A stretch of 64,000 nucleotides of DNA, from the NCBI RefSeq assembly GCF_017654505.1, contig NC_054572.1, positions 1 to 64,000 of the forward strand. Direction: 5' to 3'. The translations under genes were made by a program, and so were the position numbers. Shown here piece after piece: positions 1 through 11,963 of this stretch (position 1 is its first letter; every line of letters starts with the position of its first letter). The notes below the pieces were generated by a model that saw only the letters and a list, made by a program, of their open reading frames with translations, made no database searches and was not told where the DNA came from. This DNA comes from Polyodon spathula. Lineage: Eukaryota; Chordata; Actinopteri; Acipenseriformes; Polyodontidae.

Positions 1-580
1 TTTTAAAGCCTCATTTTTTGAGAAAACAAATAAGTTTTTAAAAACACGCTGTCTGTCGCTAAATGTTTTAGGTGCGTGCTGGGACTCGAGTTTGCTGTGC
101 GCTGTTGGTTAAATGTTGTTGTTTGCGTGCTTTGGGCACCAGTGTGGTGCATTTCCAAACACCCCACGATAAAAACGCCGCTCCATTCGAACAAACACTT
201 CTCGCAACCAGTTTCACAATGTTTTTAAAGAAACGTGCACTGCTGAAAGGTTTATCTAAACTGTTTCATATCAATCCGTGCTATACAAACGTACCGTATG
301 CAATGAGAGCCCCGCTCTTCTTTGTTTTGGAAGCTGGACCGCGGCGCTCTCTTGTACGGCTTACTACTGTAATGTAATGGTCACATGACCGTCTACTCGT
401 AATTGCTTGTTTCTTAAAGGCCCACTGTCTATTTATCTTATATACTGTATATATCCATTACTGGTTTTACTACAAATTTAATAAAACACACATGAGCTTG
501 TAACATATACACTTGCAAATCAAGCTTTTGTAGTGAAACCTGGAATGGGCGAAATTAAAACGTTTCTTAGAAAAGACAAC
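1..580. other. Left flank, no gene recognised; partial palindromic repeat
   Basis: Open frames here are short and resemble nothing I know. From about 487 to 555 the sequence (acacatgagcttgtaac, then aaacctggaatgggcgaaat) matches the right half of the dispersed palindromic repeat seen complete at 10794-10968 and 18998-19170. The Tc1-like element begins directly after it. Confidence 0.4.
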
Positions 581-582
581 TA

Positions 583-2071
583 CACCGAACAAAAATATAA
601 ACGCAACGTGCAACAATTTCAAAGATTTTACTGAGTTACAGTTCATATAAGGAAATCAGTCCATTGAAATAAATTCCTTAGGGCCTAATCTATGGATTTC
701 ACATGACTGGGAATACAGATATGCATCTGTTGGTTACAGATACCTTAAAAAAAAAAGGTAGGGGCATGGATCAGAAAACCAGTCAGTATCTGGTGTGACC
801 ACCACTTGCCTCACGCAGCGCGACACATCTCCTTTGCATAGAGTTGATGAGGCTGTTGATTGTGGCCTGTGGAATGTGGTCCCACTCCTCTTCAATGGCT
901 GTGCGAAGTTGCTGGATATTGGCGGGAACTGGAACACGCTGTCGTACACGTCAATCCAGAGCATCCCAAACATGCTCAATGGGTGACATGTCTGGTGAGT
1001 ATGCAAGCCATGGAAGAACTGGGACATTTTCAGCTTCCAGGAATTGTGTACAGATCCTTGCAACATGGGGCCGTGCATTATCATGCTGAAACATGAGGTG
1101 ATGGTGGCAGATGAATGGCACGACAATGGGGCTCAGGATCTTGTCACGGTATCTCTGTGCATTCAAATTGCCATCGATAAAATACAATTGCATTTGTTGT
1201 CCATCGCTTATGTCTGCCCATACCATAACCCCACCGCCACCATGGGGCACTCTGTTCACAACGTTGATATCAGCAAACTGCTCGCCCACACGACGCCATA
1301 CACGCTGTCTGCCATCTGCCCGGTACAGCTGAAACCGGGATTCATCCGTGAAGAGCACACTTTTCTAGCGTGCCAGTGGCCATCGAAGGTGAGCATTTGC
1401 CCACTGAAATTGGTTACGACGCTGAACTGCAGTCAGGTCAAGACCCTGGTGAGGATGACGAGCAGGAGGATGAGCTCTCCTGAGACGATTTCTGACAGTT
1501 TGTGCAGAAATTCTTCGGTTGTGCAAACCCACAGCTTCATCAGCTGTCCGAGTGGCTGGTCTCAGACGATCCCGCAGGTGAAGAAGCTGGATGAGGAGGT
1601 CCTGGGCTGGCGTGGTTACATGTGGTCTGTGGTTGTGAGGCCGGTTGGACGTACTGCCAAATTAAAACAATGTTGGAGACGGCTTATGGTAGAGAAATGA
1701 ACATTCAATTCTCTGGCAACAGCTCTGGTGGACATTCCTGCAGTCAGCATGCCAATTGCACGCTCCCTCAAAACTTGAGACATCTGTGGCATTGTGTTGT
1801 GTGACAAAACTGCACATTTTAGAGTGGCCTTTTATTGTCCCCAGCACAAGGTGCACCTGTGTAATGATTATGCTGTTTAATCAGTTTCTTGGTATGCCAC
1901 ACCTGTCAGGTGGATGGATTATCTTGGCAAAGATCTTGTAAACAAATTTGTGCACAAAATATGAGAGAAATAAGCTTTCTGTGTGTATGGAACATTTCTG
2001 GGATCTTTTATTTCAGCTCATGAAACATGGGACCAACACTTTACATGCTGCATTTATATTTTTGTTCAGTA
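583..2071 (-). mobile_element. Tc1-like DD34E transposon, decayed, ends recognisable
   Basis: The left end (accgaacaaaaatataaacg, from 584) and the reverse complement of the right end (actgaacaaaaatataaatg, near 2070) form inverted repeats, flanked by TA at 581-582 and 2072-2073, the Tc1/mariner target. The transposase is on the minus strand. A helix-turn-helix start (MSHNTMPQMSQVLRERA, GMSTRAVARELN) lies at 1807-1616. The catalytic part at 1358-951 shows MLFTDESRF, then FQHDNARPH and DMSPIEHVWD, with 34 residues between the second D and the E. The parts are in different frames with stops between them, so it cannot encode a full transposase. The 5' half lies in the plus-strand direction of no gene. 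It is a dead copy that could at most be moved by a related enzyme. Confidence 0.9.
951..1358 (-). pseudogene. Tc1-like transposase catalytic-domain fragment
   Basis: This is the largest surviving frame of the Tc1-like element: about 135 codons holding all three acidic catalytic positions (FTDES, HDNARPH, SPIEHVW) in DD34E spacing. It is the DDE nuclease half of a cut-and-paste transposase. The frame is lost after VWDALD, and the continuation to the C-terminus lies in another frame at 1126-734. The HTH part upstream is separated from it by stops. It therefore counts as a pseudogene. Confidence 0.85.
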
Positions 2072-3191
2072 TAAAATAAAGCTCTCATTTAACTTCCTTC
2101 TGCATTTTATTTTGCCAACATCAATTATATTAAATCAGATTTTAATATGTTTAAAGAACATAAAAGTTGTCTGTTTATATTTTGATAACAACATATCATA
2201 TTTGTATTTTTTTTTTATACAGTGAATTACACATTTACAACATCAGCATGCATCTTTTACAACTAGCCGTATAAATGTATTGTATTGTAATAAGAGAGAC
2301 TTTTTCTGTAAAAAATGAATCCACTTTTCTCTGTTCCAGTTCCTTATATTTAGAATGAATATCTTCATTCATAATATAAATGACTAGTGTGAACAGAGCA
2401 CTCTGATTGGCTGTGCAGTTGCTAGACAACAGCGCTCTGTTCTGTCTCTTCAGTCTCATCACGTAGTTGTCATTATTCTTCCGGAATGGGCTGTTTTATA
2501 TGGGCAGTAAACCCCCCCCCCCCCCCCCAGCTTGGCTTCTTTCAACCTTCTGTAGAACTGCATTCGGTGTTCTATGGAATTCTACGGAACTGTTCCTAAA
2601 TTGGTTAGCTTTGTTCTGTCGATGTAAAGCCGGGGTTAGCTGGTGTTAAAGGCGAGGGGTGTTAATTGCAGGGGTGAATAGCTGCCAATTGCAGAATTAC
2701 AGATCCTGAAGAAACTGGGAAACATTTGCACACTGTGACCAAAATAGATTTCAGAGCGTGAAGTGGCGAGGCAATTTTGTTTAGTTAAAATGAAGTTGTA
2801 TTTTTGATGTATCATCAGAACGTTAAAACCTAAACAGACAAACAAAAAAATAATAATAAAACAAAATCGCACCTTTTTAAATAATAACATGTGTAGCTTT
2901 TATTATTGATGTAACATGAACCAGAACTCGATTGGCATTTCTGAATTCAATTCAATTCAATTCATGACTAACAGCGGCAGCATTGCCAGAGAATTTACAA
3001 AGTACAATAAGAGTTATTAATAATAATAATATAGCAATTATAAGCTCACTGTGTGTCCCTCAGGCTGTGACAGGAAGCTACACACTGGGCAGCCAGTCGG
3101 GCTGTGTGTCCCTCTCCCAGTATGACTGCCAGCTTTTCTTGGTTCGTCATGTGTTGGAAATGTGGGAGAGGAGTAGTTATCTTTTTAAAGA

Positions 3192-3220
3192 ATCTCTCTC
3201 TCTCTCTCTCTCTCTCTCTC
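3192..3220. repeat. (TC)n microsatellite
   Basis: Uninterrupted ct dinucleotides, about 14 units. Confidence 0.9.
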
Positions 3221-3301
3221 GAATCCTTCTTAGAACGAACCCAACAAAATAGGTAATCTATTTCGTCAATTTCTTCACGGTGCAAAGAAGTGTCATGTGA
3301 G

Positions 3302-3304
<3 letters not shown>

Positions 3305-3358
<54 letters not shown>
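3305..3358. repeat. (TA)n microsatellite
   Basis: Uninterrupted ta dinucleotides of about 54 bp, 360 bp upstream of the receptor start codon. Confidence 0.9.
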
Positions 3359-3365
<7 letters not shown>

Positions 3366-3719
3366 AACTACATGCACCCCCAACACCTTCAGATCGCGCC
3401 CGGGAAGCCGCGCCCTTACTAAAAGGCTATGCTGTGGGGAAGTTGTAAAAGGGCACGTCTGCCCCGTGTTGTTACAGCAGATCTGACAGTGACAGTCTCT
3501 CCAGCCTCTCCAGCCGCAAGCATCCTGCTGGCTTTGCTCCCGGAACTCATCAGTTTATTTTGGAGAGCGAAGGCAGGGGAACAGGTTGGGCAGTGCTGCT
3601 TGTCACACAATCACAGTCTGAGTCACCAGAGAGAACTGGTTTGAAAACAATCTGTTGAGTTTCCCAGGCGGTGGCTGGCCTCACAGGGAGCTGCAGCACT
3701 GCGGGTCCTTCCTCTGAAG

Positions 3720-6700
3720 ATGAGAGCTGGTGGCACAGTGTTCGGGGCTCTGCTGCTGCTCTGGGGCCCTGTCTCACTGACCCAGGTCTCTGTTTGTGAG
3801 GGGAGCCCTGAAGGAGGTTTCACACCGGAGCTGGTCGAGGTGCACAACCGATCAGTCTTGAGATGCATCAACAGCTGCTCCCAGAAGGTGAGAGAGTGTC
3901 ACGTTTGTCTGGTGTTGCCGGTTTACAGATCAGCAGCTTTCTCTAGGGCTAGACTTGCTTAGCCATGCTTTTGCTGTTCTTTACTGTGCTTGCCTGTGCT
4001 TTCACTATGGGGTTATTCTGCAGTGATTAGCCATGGTGTATTGCTGTCTGCTGTTTTCTGACAATCTGAAGTCATACATCAAGTAGTACACAGATCCTGG
4101 CTGCTGAGTGATATTCAATAGTTAGAATACTGAGTTCAGGACTGGCTGGCTGCCCAGAGCTGCGTTGTCTTCCGATGCTGTAGCTCTGAGGTGGCTGCAT
4201 TGCAGTCCTGCAGAGGATAAAGAAGAAGCACACGTTTAGGAGGATGTGTGTGTCCGTCTTCGTCTCTCCCGAGTCAGCGTGGGGGTGGTAGTGGTGAGCT
4301 GAACCTAAAAATAATTGGCTAGTACAAATTGGGGAGAAAATGATAACAACATCCTGAGTTCTGATAGCAGTATTGTTTCTGTACTTCTGGCAGTAGACCA
4401 AAATAAACAGGGATTCCTGTTCTGAATCATACACAAGGGGTTCAAGTTATCTTCTTAGCTGGGCTTGCATTACATTTCTAAATCACCAAAAAAAAATGTT
4501 TCCTTTTATTTGAAATTGAATCTTCTTCATTACCTCTACAGAACCTGTCCTGTTACCTTGTTGAAGGTAAGAATTTTTAAATATGATTATATATTGGAGG
4601 AGCAGGTAGTTAATGTGACTGAGCTGCACAGCCTTGCCGTGTGTGCTGGTTCATATGTACAATTTTGTCTTACAAACAGAAACAATTCTAATTTAACAAT
4701 GATGGTGCAATAGACCAAGTGACTATCCTGTGGGTGAAGGAGACCCAGTAGAGTCACAGTTCAGACAGGCTATGGCTTCTTCAGCGGTAGGGGTTCAGCC
4801 ATGTGGTCAGAAGGAGTGCCTGGCTAGATGAGAACAGTCTCCTATTGTCTCAGACCCAAGATCGGTAAGTCAATCAGAATACGGCAGGGAAGAGGCTGGG
4901 ATCAGTGGTACCTGTATCTCTCTATGTCTTTGTGTTTGTCCAGGCTGCCAGAGACCCCAGGCTGGAGAGTGGACGTCCTCTCCCTATAAGCTCGCCGTCT
5001 CCATCATCTACCTGGAGGACAGAAAAGGGCCTGGCCTGCAGATCAACTTCTCCCTGGCGCCAGATGGTGGGTTCTGCTCCTTGCGAGACGGGAGGTGGGC
5101 ACACTGACCCGGGCGTAGTGAGAGTGGAAGAGAGGCATACACACTCTTCAACTAGAGACTCCCTCGAGAGCGCAGACTTTGAAACACAGCAGTGATGAAC
5201 TGCAGCTCCATACCCATCGCGAGAGGAGTGATACCGCAGCAAACGAAAAAGTGGCTTTGAGTTTGAATAAATGGATTCTAGGAAGCTAGGCTGGTGTTTG
5301 AGCTGTTTGCTTCTTGCAAGTGTAAAAGTCTGCTTGTTTTGTGTTTGCAGCTAACCTCCTGCACGTGAACAGGACAGTGATCGAGATCTCCATGGCAGAC
5401 AGGAGACACTGCGCGACGCTGCAGTACACAGGGAGCTTCACTGCACAGGTCAACCACAGGGGGGAGCCGGTATGAGAGTCTCAGGTTCACTGCAGTAGCA
5501 GAAGTAATAATGATAAGGATTCTCATCGCTGTAATAGTTCCACAGTCGTAGCATTAGTAATATGGTTTGAGTTGTAACACTGTGAATAATAGGAGTGTGT
5601 TTCTGTCTCCCCCCCTCTCTGCAGTGGAGTTTCTCCTACATCGCCTGCATGACAGTGAAGCCTGGCCAGAGTCTGTCCGTCAGTCTGTACAACATGCCCT
5701 ACGGGTACCAGCCCCTCACCCGCAGCCTGCAGCTGCCCGGTACACCCGCTAACCCCGCCCTTCTCCGCCACTGACACATGGTGGGGGAGCATTCTTTTAG
5801 TTCTCTTGTGCTGTGAACGTCTTGTGTAATCGATCTTCTCGTTTTTTTCAGACTGTGAAAACCCTCTGATGAAGGAATATGCTGGGGAGTTGTGCCCTGG
5901 TAAACATTCATTCCAAGGGTTCATGGTGGGCATGAGGTTCAGGGGGTTCTTATAACTAGCTATGAGTTTAGCACCGGTAGGATTTGATCCATAGTAGTCC
6001 ATTTACATGCAGTGGAGGGCTCTGTGGGTGTGGTTTTGGAGCCCTCCTTTGTGACTGACGTTGCTCTTTGTGTCTCCCCAGCTATCCTGATCCACAGCAG
6101 GCTGAGCCGGGGGGTGCTGAATGTCACCTACTCCAGCTCTCTGGCTGACCCCTCCTACCTCGTCTCACTGTGTGTCTGGAACGCACACTTCTGCAGCAGC
6201 GAGGACGCCAGCACCCTCGCCGTGAGCCACCAGCCCTGCAAACAACCACTCGTTAAAACAAAACGCTGTGCACTGACACTCATGCATGAAGCGTTGAGCA
6301 CTGAACTGCAGTCGGCCCTCAGGAGTCTTTTCAGAAGCATCCTTAGTTAGGAAGCAGGGCGAATAACGACCAGAGCAGAAACAGCAATCTCGAATCCTCA
6401 GAACACACAATATCCAACAGGCATAAAGTGAAATTAGGAACATGTAGAGTATCCCTTTAAGAGGATCCAAGGAGGTCTGTGAAGGCTGTTTGGGTTTGGT
6501 TTGGGTCAGGCATGCATTGGAGCTCTGACATGGTTTGTTTTATTGACAGGCTCCGGTCAAGGTTGCTGGGCAAGAGAACAGTGTCATCTTCCACAACATT
6601 ACAGCCCTGCCCTGCCTGTGCATTTGGGTGAGTAATGGGCCTGTCTCTAACGCCACATCAGAGCCCCCTTCTGTCACCTCACAGTGCACTTCATAACAGC

Positions 6701-9700
6701 TGGCAGTGTAACAGACAGAAGCCGGGCACAATGCCTTTCAAAGAAAAGGGTCCAAGCTGTTTGCAGGTCTAGCAAAGAGAACTGCAGAGCTGGCATCAGG
6801 ATGGGATCAGTGATCTAGTTCAGATGATGTTAAATTCATTCAACAGAAAGGTTGTGTATAAAGTATCCAGCCATAGGAGGATGTGGTTATAATGCTAACC
6901 AAGAAGAAGTGAGTCAGGTTGAGAGGTTAAAACAACAGGCTGAGAGCTAGATGACCCCCCTGCAATTCATCCCCTCTGTCTCTCTGCAGGTCATCTCCAA
7001 GATGCCCGGTCTGCACCACGAAGGTCAGGACTGCCCTTTCAGGGGTAAGAGATACTGGGGTACACTATACTAAAGAGGTCCACGGGCTCGGCTCGGCTGC
7101 TTGGAGTCATGCAAGTGCACTTTGGATCCTGGTCCTCCTCATTCACAGTACTGGTCAGGTTTCCAGGCTGGGCTGGCATCTCAAACTGGGTAGAAAAAAA
7201 ATGTGATAAAGAAAGAGGTCTGTTTTTGACAGGAGTGTGGGTCTGTCTTGGCATCTTTAAATACAACAGGAATGCAGTGGGGAGGTCTGTGATAGCACAT
7301 GGTTACAGGGGAGCAGTATTAAGATCCCCCTTCCCTGTTTCCCCAGCCCGTTTCCACCTGGATGTGAAGGTGCAGCCTGGACCTCACTCTCTGCTCCTGC
7401 AGCTCTCTGGCTTCCCCAGGCCCTGCTCCCTTCTGCTCCAGACTCTACTGCTCCACACGGACCGGGGTTCTGGACTGCTCCTCAACCTCACCCAGCCACA
7501 GGACATTCTGGTACAGCACCCTCATACACCCAGCAGATCTGCCTGCCTCCCTGCCTCTCACCAGCCTCTCTGATTCTATGACTATATCTGCCTGTCTGCT
7601 GGTCTGTCTCTATTCTGCATGTCAATCTGCCTGTGTGTCTGTCAGCTTGTTTTTCTTGCTTCTCAGTCTATGTGTGTCCCAGATAAGACTCTCTCTAACG
7701 TGCCTGACCCCTCTGTCAGGTATCTGGTCCCCATTCTCAGGAGTTCCCCCTGCCTCCCTCTCTACAGTACAGCTGGCCTGTCTGCATCAAGGTGAGTGTT
7801 TTTGTTTTAAATGATTTGCTTGCGTTGTGGTTCAAACCTGCCCCTGGGGTTCTTGTGATAGCACAGGAAGCCCTGCATTGAGCGCGGCTGTAGAAATGAT
7901 CTAGGCTCGGTCTCTTGCAGGTTTGGGCGGAGAATATCTACAAAGTGCCTGCGAGAATTCACTGCACCAGCCCCGGTATGAACAGGAGTCTTCACATCAT
8001 TTAAGATTAAGCATTTTGCTTTTGTAGTATCTTCAGAGAGCTGTCAAGCTGTTCGTTGTTCATTGTGTATGGTATGCTCCTTATAACAGCGTGCCACAGT
8101 AAAAGCCTTGCAAAGTGTAATAAAGCACAGTGGAAGCATGTTACAGGTAAGCATTGTAAAGCACATATATGGTAAAGCATATTAAAAACATGACAGATCA
8201 TGGTAAACTAAATGCATAGATTAAGTGCATATCAAATGTACAGTTTAACCCTGGGCAAAGTAAACTGGAAAATGACAGTGTGAATATACCATGGTAAATC
8301 TGTTTAAGAGGCGAGGTGTGTGCAAGGGTGAGTGTTTGTCTTGAGAGATTATTAAATAGATAAATGAAAGCAAACAGGCTTCTCTAAATGATCCCTCACA
8401 GCGACTCTCCCACTCAGATATTGTGATCTGGAGGACAGGCAGACAAGTAGAAGCAGAGTCAAGTGAACGTTCCGGCTGCCCTTCTAGCATTGGGCTGTCG
8501 GCTTTTGAAGTTTCGAATGTGTTTGGTGATTGAATTCAGCAAACACGACAATGTTTTCCTCTTCAAAGTCTATCTACGCTCCCAACAGGGCAGTGGCATT
8601 CCTTTTCTGAGCAGCGTGTCTCTCTGTCTGATCCTCTCCTCCTCAGTGGTGGCAGGCCGGACTGGTTCCAGGTGGCTTGGAGTTCTGCCCCTCTTCTTGG
8701 TGCTGGTCACCGTCGCAGCGTGCCTGCTTCTGCACTGGAAGTGTGAGTATAGAGAGCCACCGCAAAGGATCTTCTGAGAGGGGAAGGCTGGTGAGGGTTA
8801 CTGGAGATGGAGGTTTCCATAAGCTGAAGATTGCATCCACAGTGTCTCAATGAACACCAAGGATTACAAAAAGAAAGATACAAACTACTACTGAGCAGCA
8901 GTTCAGCGTACCCTTTATATAACATGCTGCACCGCACCACTTTGAAAGCTGGTTGTGTTTTGGGGTCTCCCTACAAATAACAAATCCCAAAAACGTTCTT
9001 TAACCCTTTCCTGCATGGGAACCCCAATGGGGATGGATAAAATAAACTCTCTTTTAGTCTTTATAATATAGAAGATGCTAATGCATCATAGCCTCATACG
9101 AGGATGCTATTTTCCCCGTATTAAACAGTGGAAAAAAACTGAAAATACGTTCAATGAAAGATAATATTTATTTTGAGTCCAAAACTACTTTTTTCAACTG
9201 TTTTCAATGTTTCATGCATGGGTTAAAATCATATGATGGTTATTTGTCAAGGTCACCTTCCCACATAGAGAACAAATAAAGTCATCAAAATGAACAAGTC
9301 TGCCAACTTCAGGCATGTTCTCAGCATGGGGACCTGAGCTCCACACAGCTCTTCATGTTCTCAGCATGTGGACCTGAGCTCCACTCAGCTCTTCATGTTC
9401 TCAGCATGGGGACCTGAGCTCCACTCAGCTCTTCATGTTCTCAGCATGGGGACCTGAGCTCCACACTGCTCTTCATGTTCTCAGCATGGGGACCTGAGCT
9501 CCACTCAGCTCTTCATGTTCTCAGCATGGGGACCTGAGCTCCACTCAGCTCTTCATGTTCTCAGCATGAGGACCTGAGCTCCACTCAGCTCTTCATGTTC
9601 TCAGCATGAGGACCTGAGCTCCACTCAGCTCTTCATGTTCTCAGCATCGGGACCTGAGTTCCACACTCCTCTTCATGTTCTCAGCATGGGGACCTGAGCT

Positions 9701-11963
9701 CCACTCAGCTCTTCATGTTCTCAGCATGGGAACCTGAGCTCCACTCAGCTCTTCATGTTCTCAGCTTGCTGACCTGAGCTCCACACTGCTCTTCATGTTC
9801 TGAGCAAGAGGACCTGAGCTCCACACAGCTCTTCATGTTCTGAGCATGGGGACCTGAGCTCCACACTGCTCTTCATGTTCTCAGCATGAGGACCTGAGCA
9901 CCACACTGCTCTTCATGTTCTGAGCATGGGGACCTGAGCTCCACACTGCTCTTCATGTTCTGAGCATGGGGACCTGAGCTCCACACTGCTCTTCATGTTC
10001 TCAGCATGGGGACCTGAGCTCCACACTGCTCTTCATGTTCTGAGCATGGGGACCTGAGCTCCACACAGCTCTTCATGTTCTGAGCATGGGGACCTGAGCT
10101 CCACACTGCTCTTCATGTTCTGAGCATGGGGACCTGAGCTCCACACTGCTCTTCATGTCCTCAGCATGGGGACCTGAGCTCCACACAGCTCTTCATTTGC
10201 AGGCATCTGCCCTGGGAGCCTTCAATTAAACACACAGGACTGGGTTCTCTAGAGCAGAATGCACCCTTCACGCATAGGGGTGTATTGCATCATGGCATAT
10301 TGAGGAATCGTGATGCAGTGAGCGAAAGCACAGCAAAGCTCATTGCAGTTCACTGAATGATTCGATAAGTGAGTTGTAAAGTTGGTATGGATACATACCC
10401 TCCCGGTCTCACTTCTTTTTTCGTTAAATGACCATTTGATCTTATTATGCATCATACAAGCAGTCAATCTTGACCATCACATGTCTCATGACACAGACCC
10501 TATTGTGACCTGCATATCGTGGGACATGTCGTATCGTTACACTAGTGTATCGTTATACCCCTATTGACGGAGTCATCCTTTCTTTCTATTTCCACAGACA
10601 AGCGAAAGTCCAGTCTGTTTTGGGAGCTCCAGAGAGAGAACATGCAGCTCCAGCAGCGTGTCCACTCAGGTGAGACAGGGCGCGACTCCAGAGGGATTCC
10701 TTCAGCAATACCTGCATTCAAACTAGATTCAATTTTCACTAGAAGAATGCTTCTATAGCTAGCAAGCTACCGATCAAAGCAATACGCACACGGCGGGGAT
10801 GGAAATAAGACTCCCAGTGCATAGCAGTTTGATCTATTCCTGGGTCTTACTATGCATTTATAAGACACACCTGAGGTTGTTACCTACACATTGTGGCCAA
10901 TCAAGCTTGTATTAAAACCTCGAATGGGTCAGACTGCAATACAACAGGAGTCTTACTTCTATCTCTGCATAGACACATGTATTAAAATGTGGTTGTGCGT
11001 CTCCACACCCAGTGCCTGTCTGACTGTCTATCCGCTTCCTCCACAGTGCGAGTGCTGCTGCTCTGCTCCTGGGATCACCCTTTCTTCCAGGCTGTGGTAG
11101 AGTCCCTGGCCCTCTTCCTGCATGAGGAGTGCCACTGTCACGTGGCCCTGGATATGTGGGACCGCCGTGGCATAGCGAAGCTGGGCCCCAAGGCATGGTT
11201 GAGCGAGCAGCTGGCTGTGGCAGACAGAGTGGTTCTCGTCTGGTCCAGAGGAGCCTCCCTGAAGTGGGAGGCGTGGAGCTCGGGGCTGGAGGGGGAACCC
11301 GGCTTGGTGGAGCCCGAGTTTGGGGACCTGTTCACCCCAGGACTGCTCCACTCTGTGGACAGCTACCTGCGAAGTGGCGAGGGCAGGGTCTGCGCGGTGT
11401 GCTTTGACTCAGACAGCTCTCGCTCTGGGATACCCTGTTGCTTCAGAGACGAGCATGTTCACAGCCTGATGTCTGGCACTAGGAAGTTTGTAAAGAAGCT
11501 AAGCCACATCAAGGTGGATTTCAGGAGGACAGAGTCTGGTCAGAAGCTGCAGAGCAAACTGAAGGAGTTCAGGGAGTATCAGAGACACTCTCCGACGTGG
11601 TTCGAGGACTGGCACCATGGACTGCAGGGAGCAGGGCTTCCCAAAACCACAGAAGACCCAAGCAAGGTGAGGCGTGATGCAGCTCTTCTACACGGCTCCG
11701 AGTCTGAGGCAACAGCCTTGGAGGACGCTAGCTGTTCCAGCAGCACAGGCCAGGCTGAAGAGGAGGAGATAGCGGAGATAGTGAAGATAGCAGAGATAGT
11801 GGAGACAGGGCTGCCATCTGGACAGATTGAAAACCCTCTTCTGCAGAGTCGCCTGTCTGTGTCCTCTGGGCACGGCAGTCTTTCCCTCCCAGAATCCCGA
11901 CTCCTTCCTCCCAAACCTGAGCCATTTCAGGACAAGGAGCTGGGGGCCCAGGTGGCTTGTTGA
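3720..11963 (+). CDS. IL-17 receptor family protein (IL17RC/RE-like), 15 coding exons
   Basis: Type I cytokine receptor predicted to bind IL-17-family ligands and signal through a SEFIR domain to Act1-type adaptors. Coding exons by my splice reading: 3720-3887, 4542-4566, 4944-5066, 5351-5469, 5625-5739, 5852-5899, 6082-6221, 6550-6627, 6990-7044, 7347-7510, 7720-7791, 7921-7975, 8647-8742, 10598-10669, 11047-11963. The frames join without stops to 748 aa. Residues 1-21 look like a signal peptide (GALLLLWGPVSL). The ectodomain is rich in Cys, Trp and N-glycosylation sequons. A TM helix lies at about 398-418 (VLPLFLVLVTVAACLLLHW). SEFIR starts near residue 444 (VRVLLLCSWDHPFF, ALDMWDRRGIAKLGPKAW, ADRVVLVWSRGA). 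The tail is acidic with an IAEIV repeat. Length fits IL17RC or IL17RE; I cannot decide between them without alignment. Exon 2 is only 25 nt. Confidence 0.85.
8080..8300. repeat. Degenerate 'aaagcatggtaaag'-type dispersed repeat
   Basis: The block repeats phrases such as taaagcacagtggaagcatg, gtaaagcacatatatggtaa and gcatattaaaaacatg at irregular short intervals. Similar blocks occur at about 3960-4030, 38920-39050, 41230-41380, 46380-46770, 50140-50280 and 50520-50700, some in reverse orientation. Confidence 0.5.
9311..10196. repeat. 40-bp minisatellite, about 22 copies
   Basis: The unit starts cttcatgttctcagcatggg and continues with gacctgagctccacactgct or ...ccactcagct, exactly 40 bp. Variants are point differences (tcagc/tgagc, cactcagct/cacactgct/cacacagct). 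It lies in the intron between the transmembrane exon and the next exon of the IL-17R-like gene. Confidence 0.95.
10794..10968. repeat. Palindromic ~175-bp dispersed repeat, copy A
   Basis: The left end gggatggaaataagactcc pairs with the right end ggagtcttacttctatctc as an imperfect terminal inverted repeat. The interior (tgatctattcctggg / attaaaacctcgaatgggtc) is also self-complementary. It resembles a foldback MITE. Related copies are at 18998-19170, 21056-21170 and in part at 487-555. Confidence 0.65.
11047..11963 (+). other. SEFIR-domain terminal exon of the IL-17R-like gene
   Basis: This single large last exon carries the whole intracellular signalling module, as is usual in this family. 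Box 1-like VRVLLLCSWDHPFF opens it, followed by DMWDRRGIAKLGPKAW and VVLVWSRGA. After the fold (to about FVKKLSHIKVDF) comes a low-complexity tail with EEEEIAEIVKIAEIVE, encoded by a short degenerate repeat at about 11761-11806. The stop is at 11961-11963. Confidence 0.85.

Larger units (their letters stand above)
2074..3719. other. Intergenic region upstream of the IL-17R-like gene; simple repeats
   Basis: This stretch contains a C-run near 2513-2528, (TC)n at 3192-3220 and (TA)n at about 3305-3358. No coding frame is convincing. The 5'UTR and promoter of the receptor gene starting at 3720 must lie near the end. A GC-richer stretch from about 3385 is the best candidate, but I see no clear TATA box. 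Confidence 0.5.
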
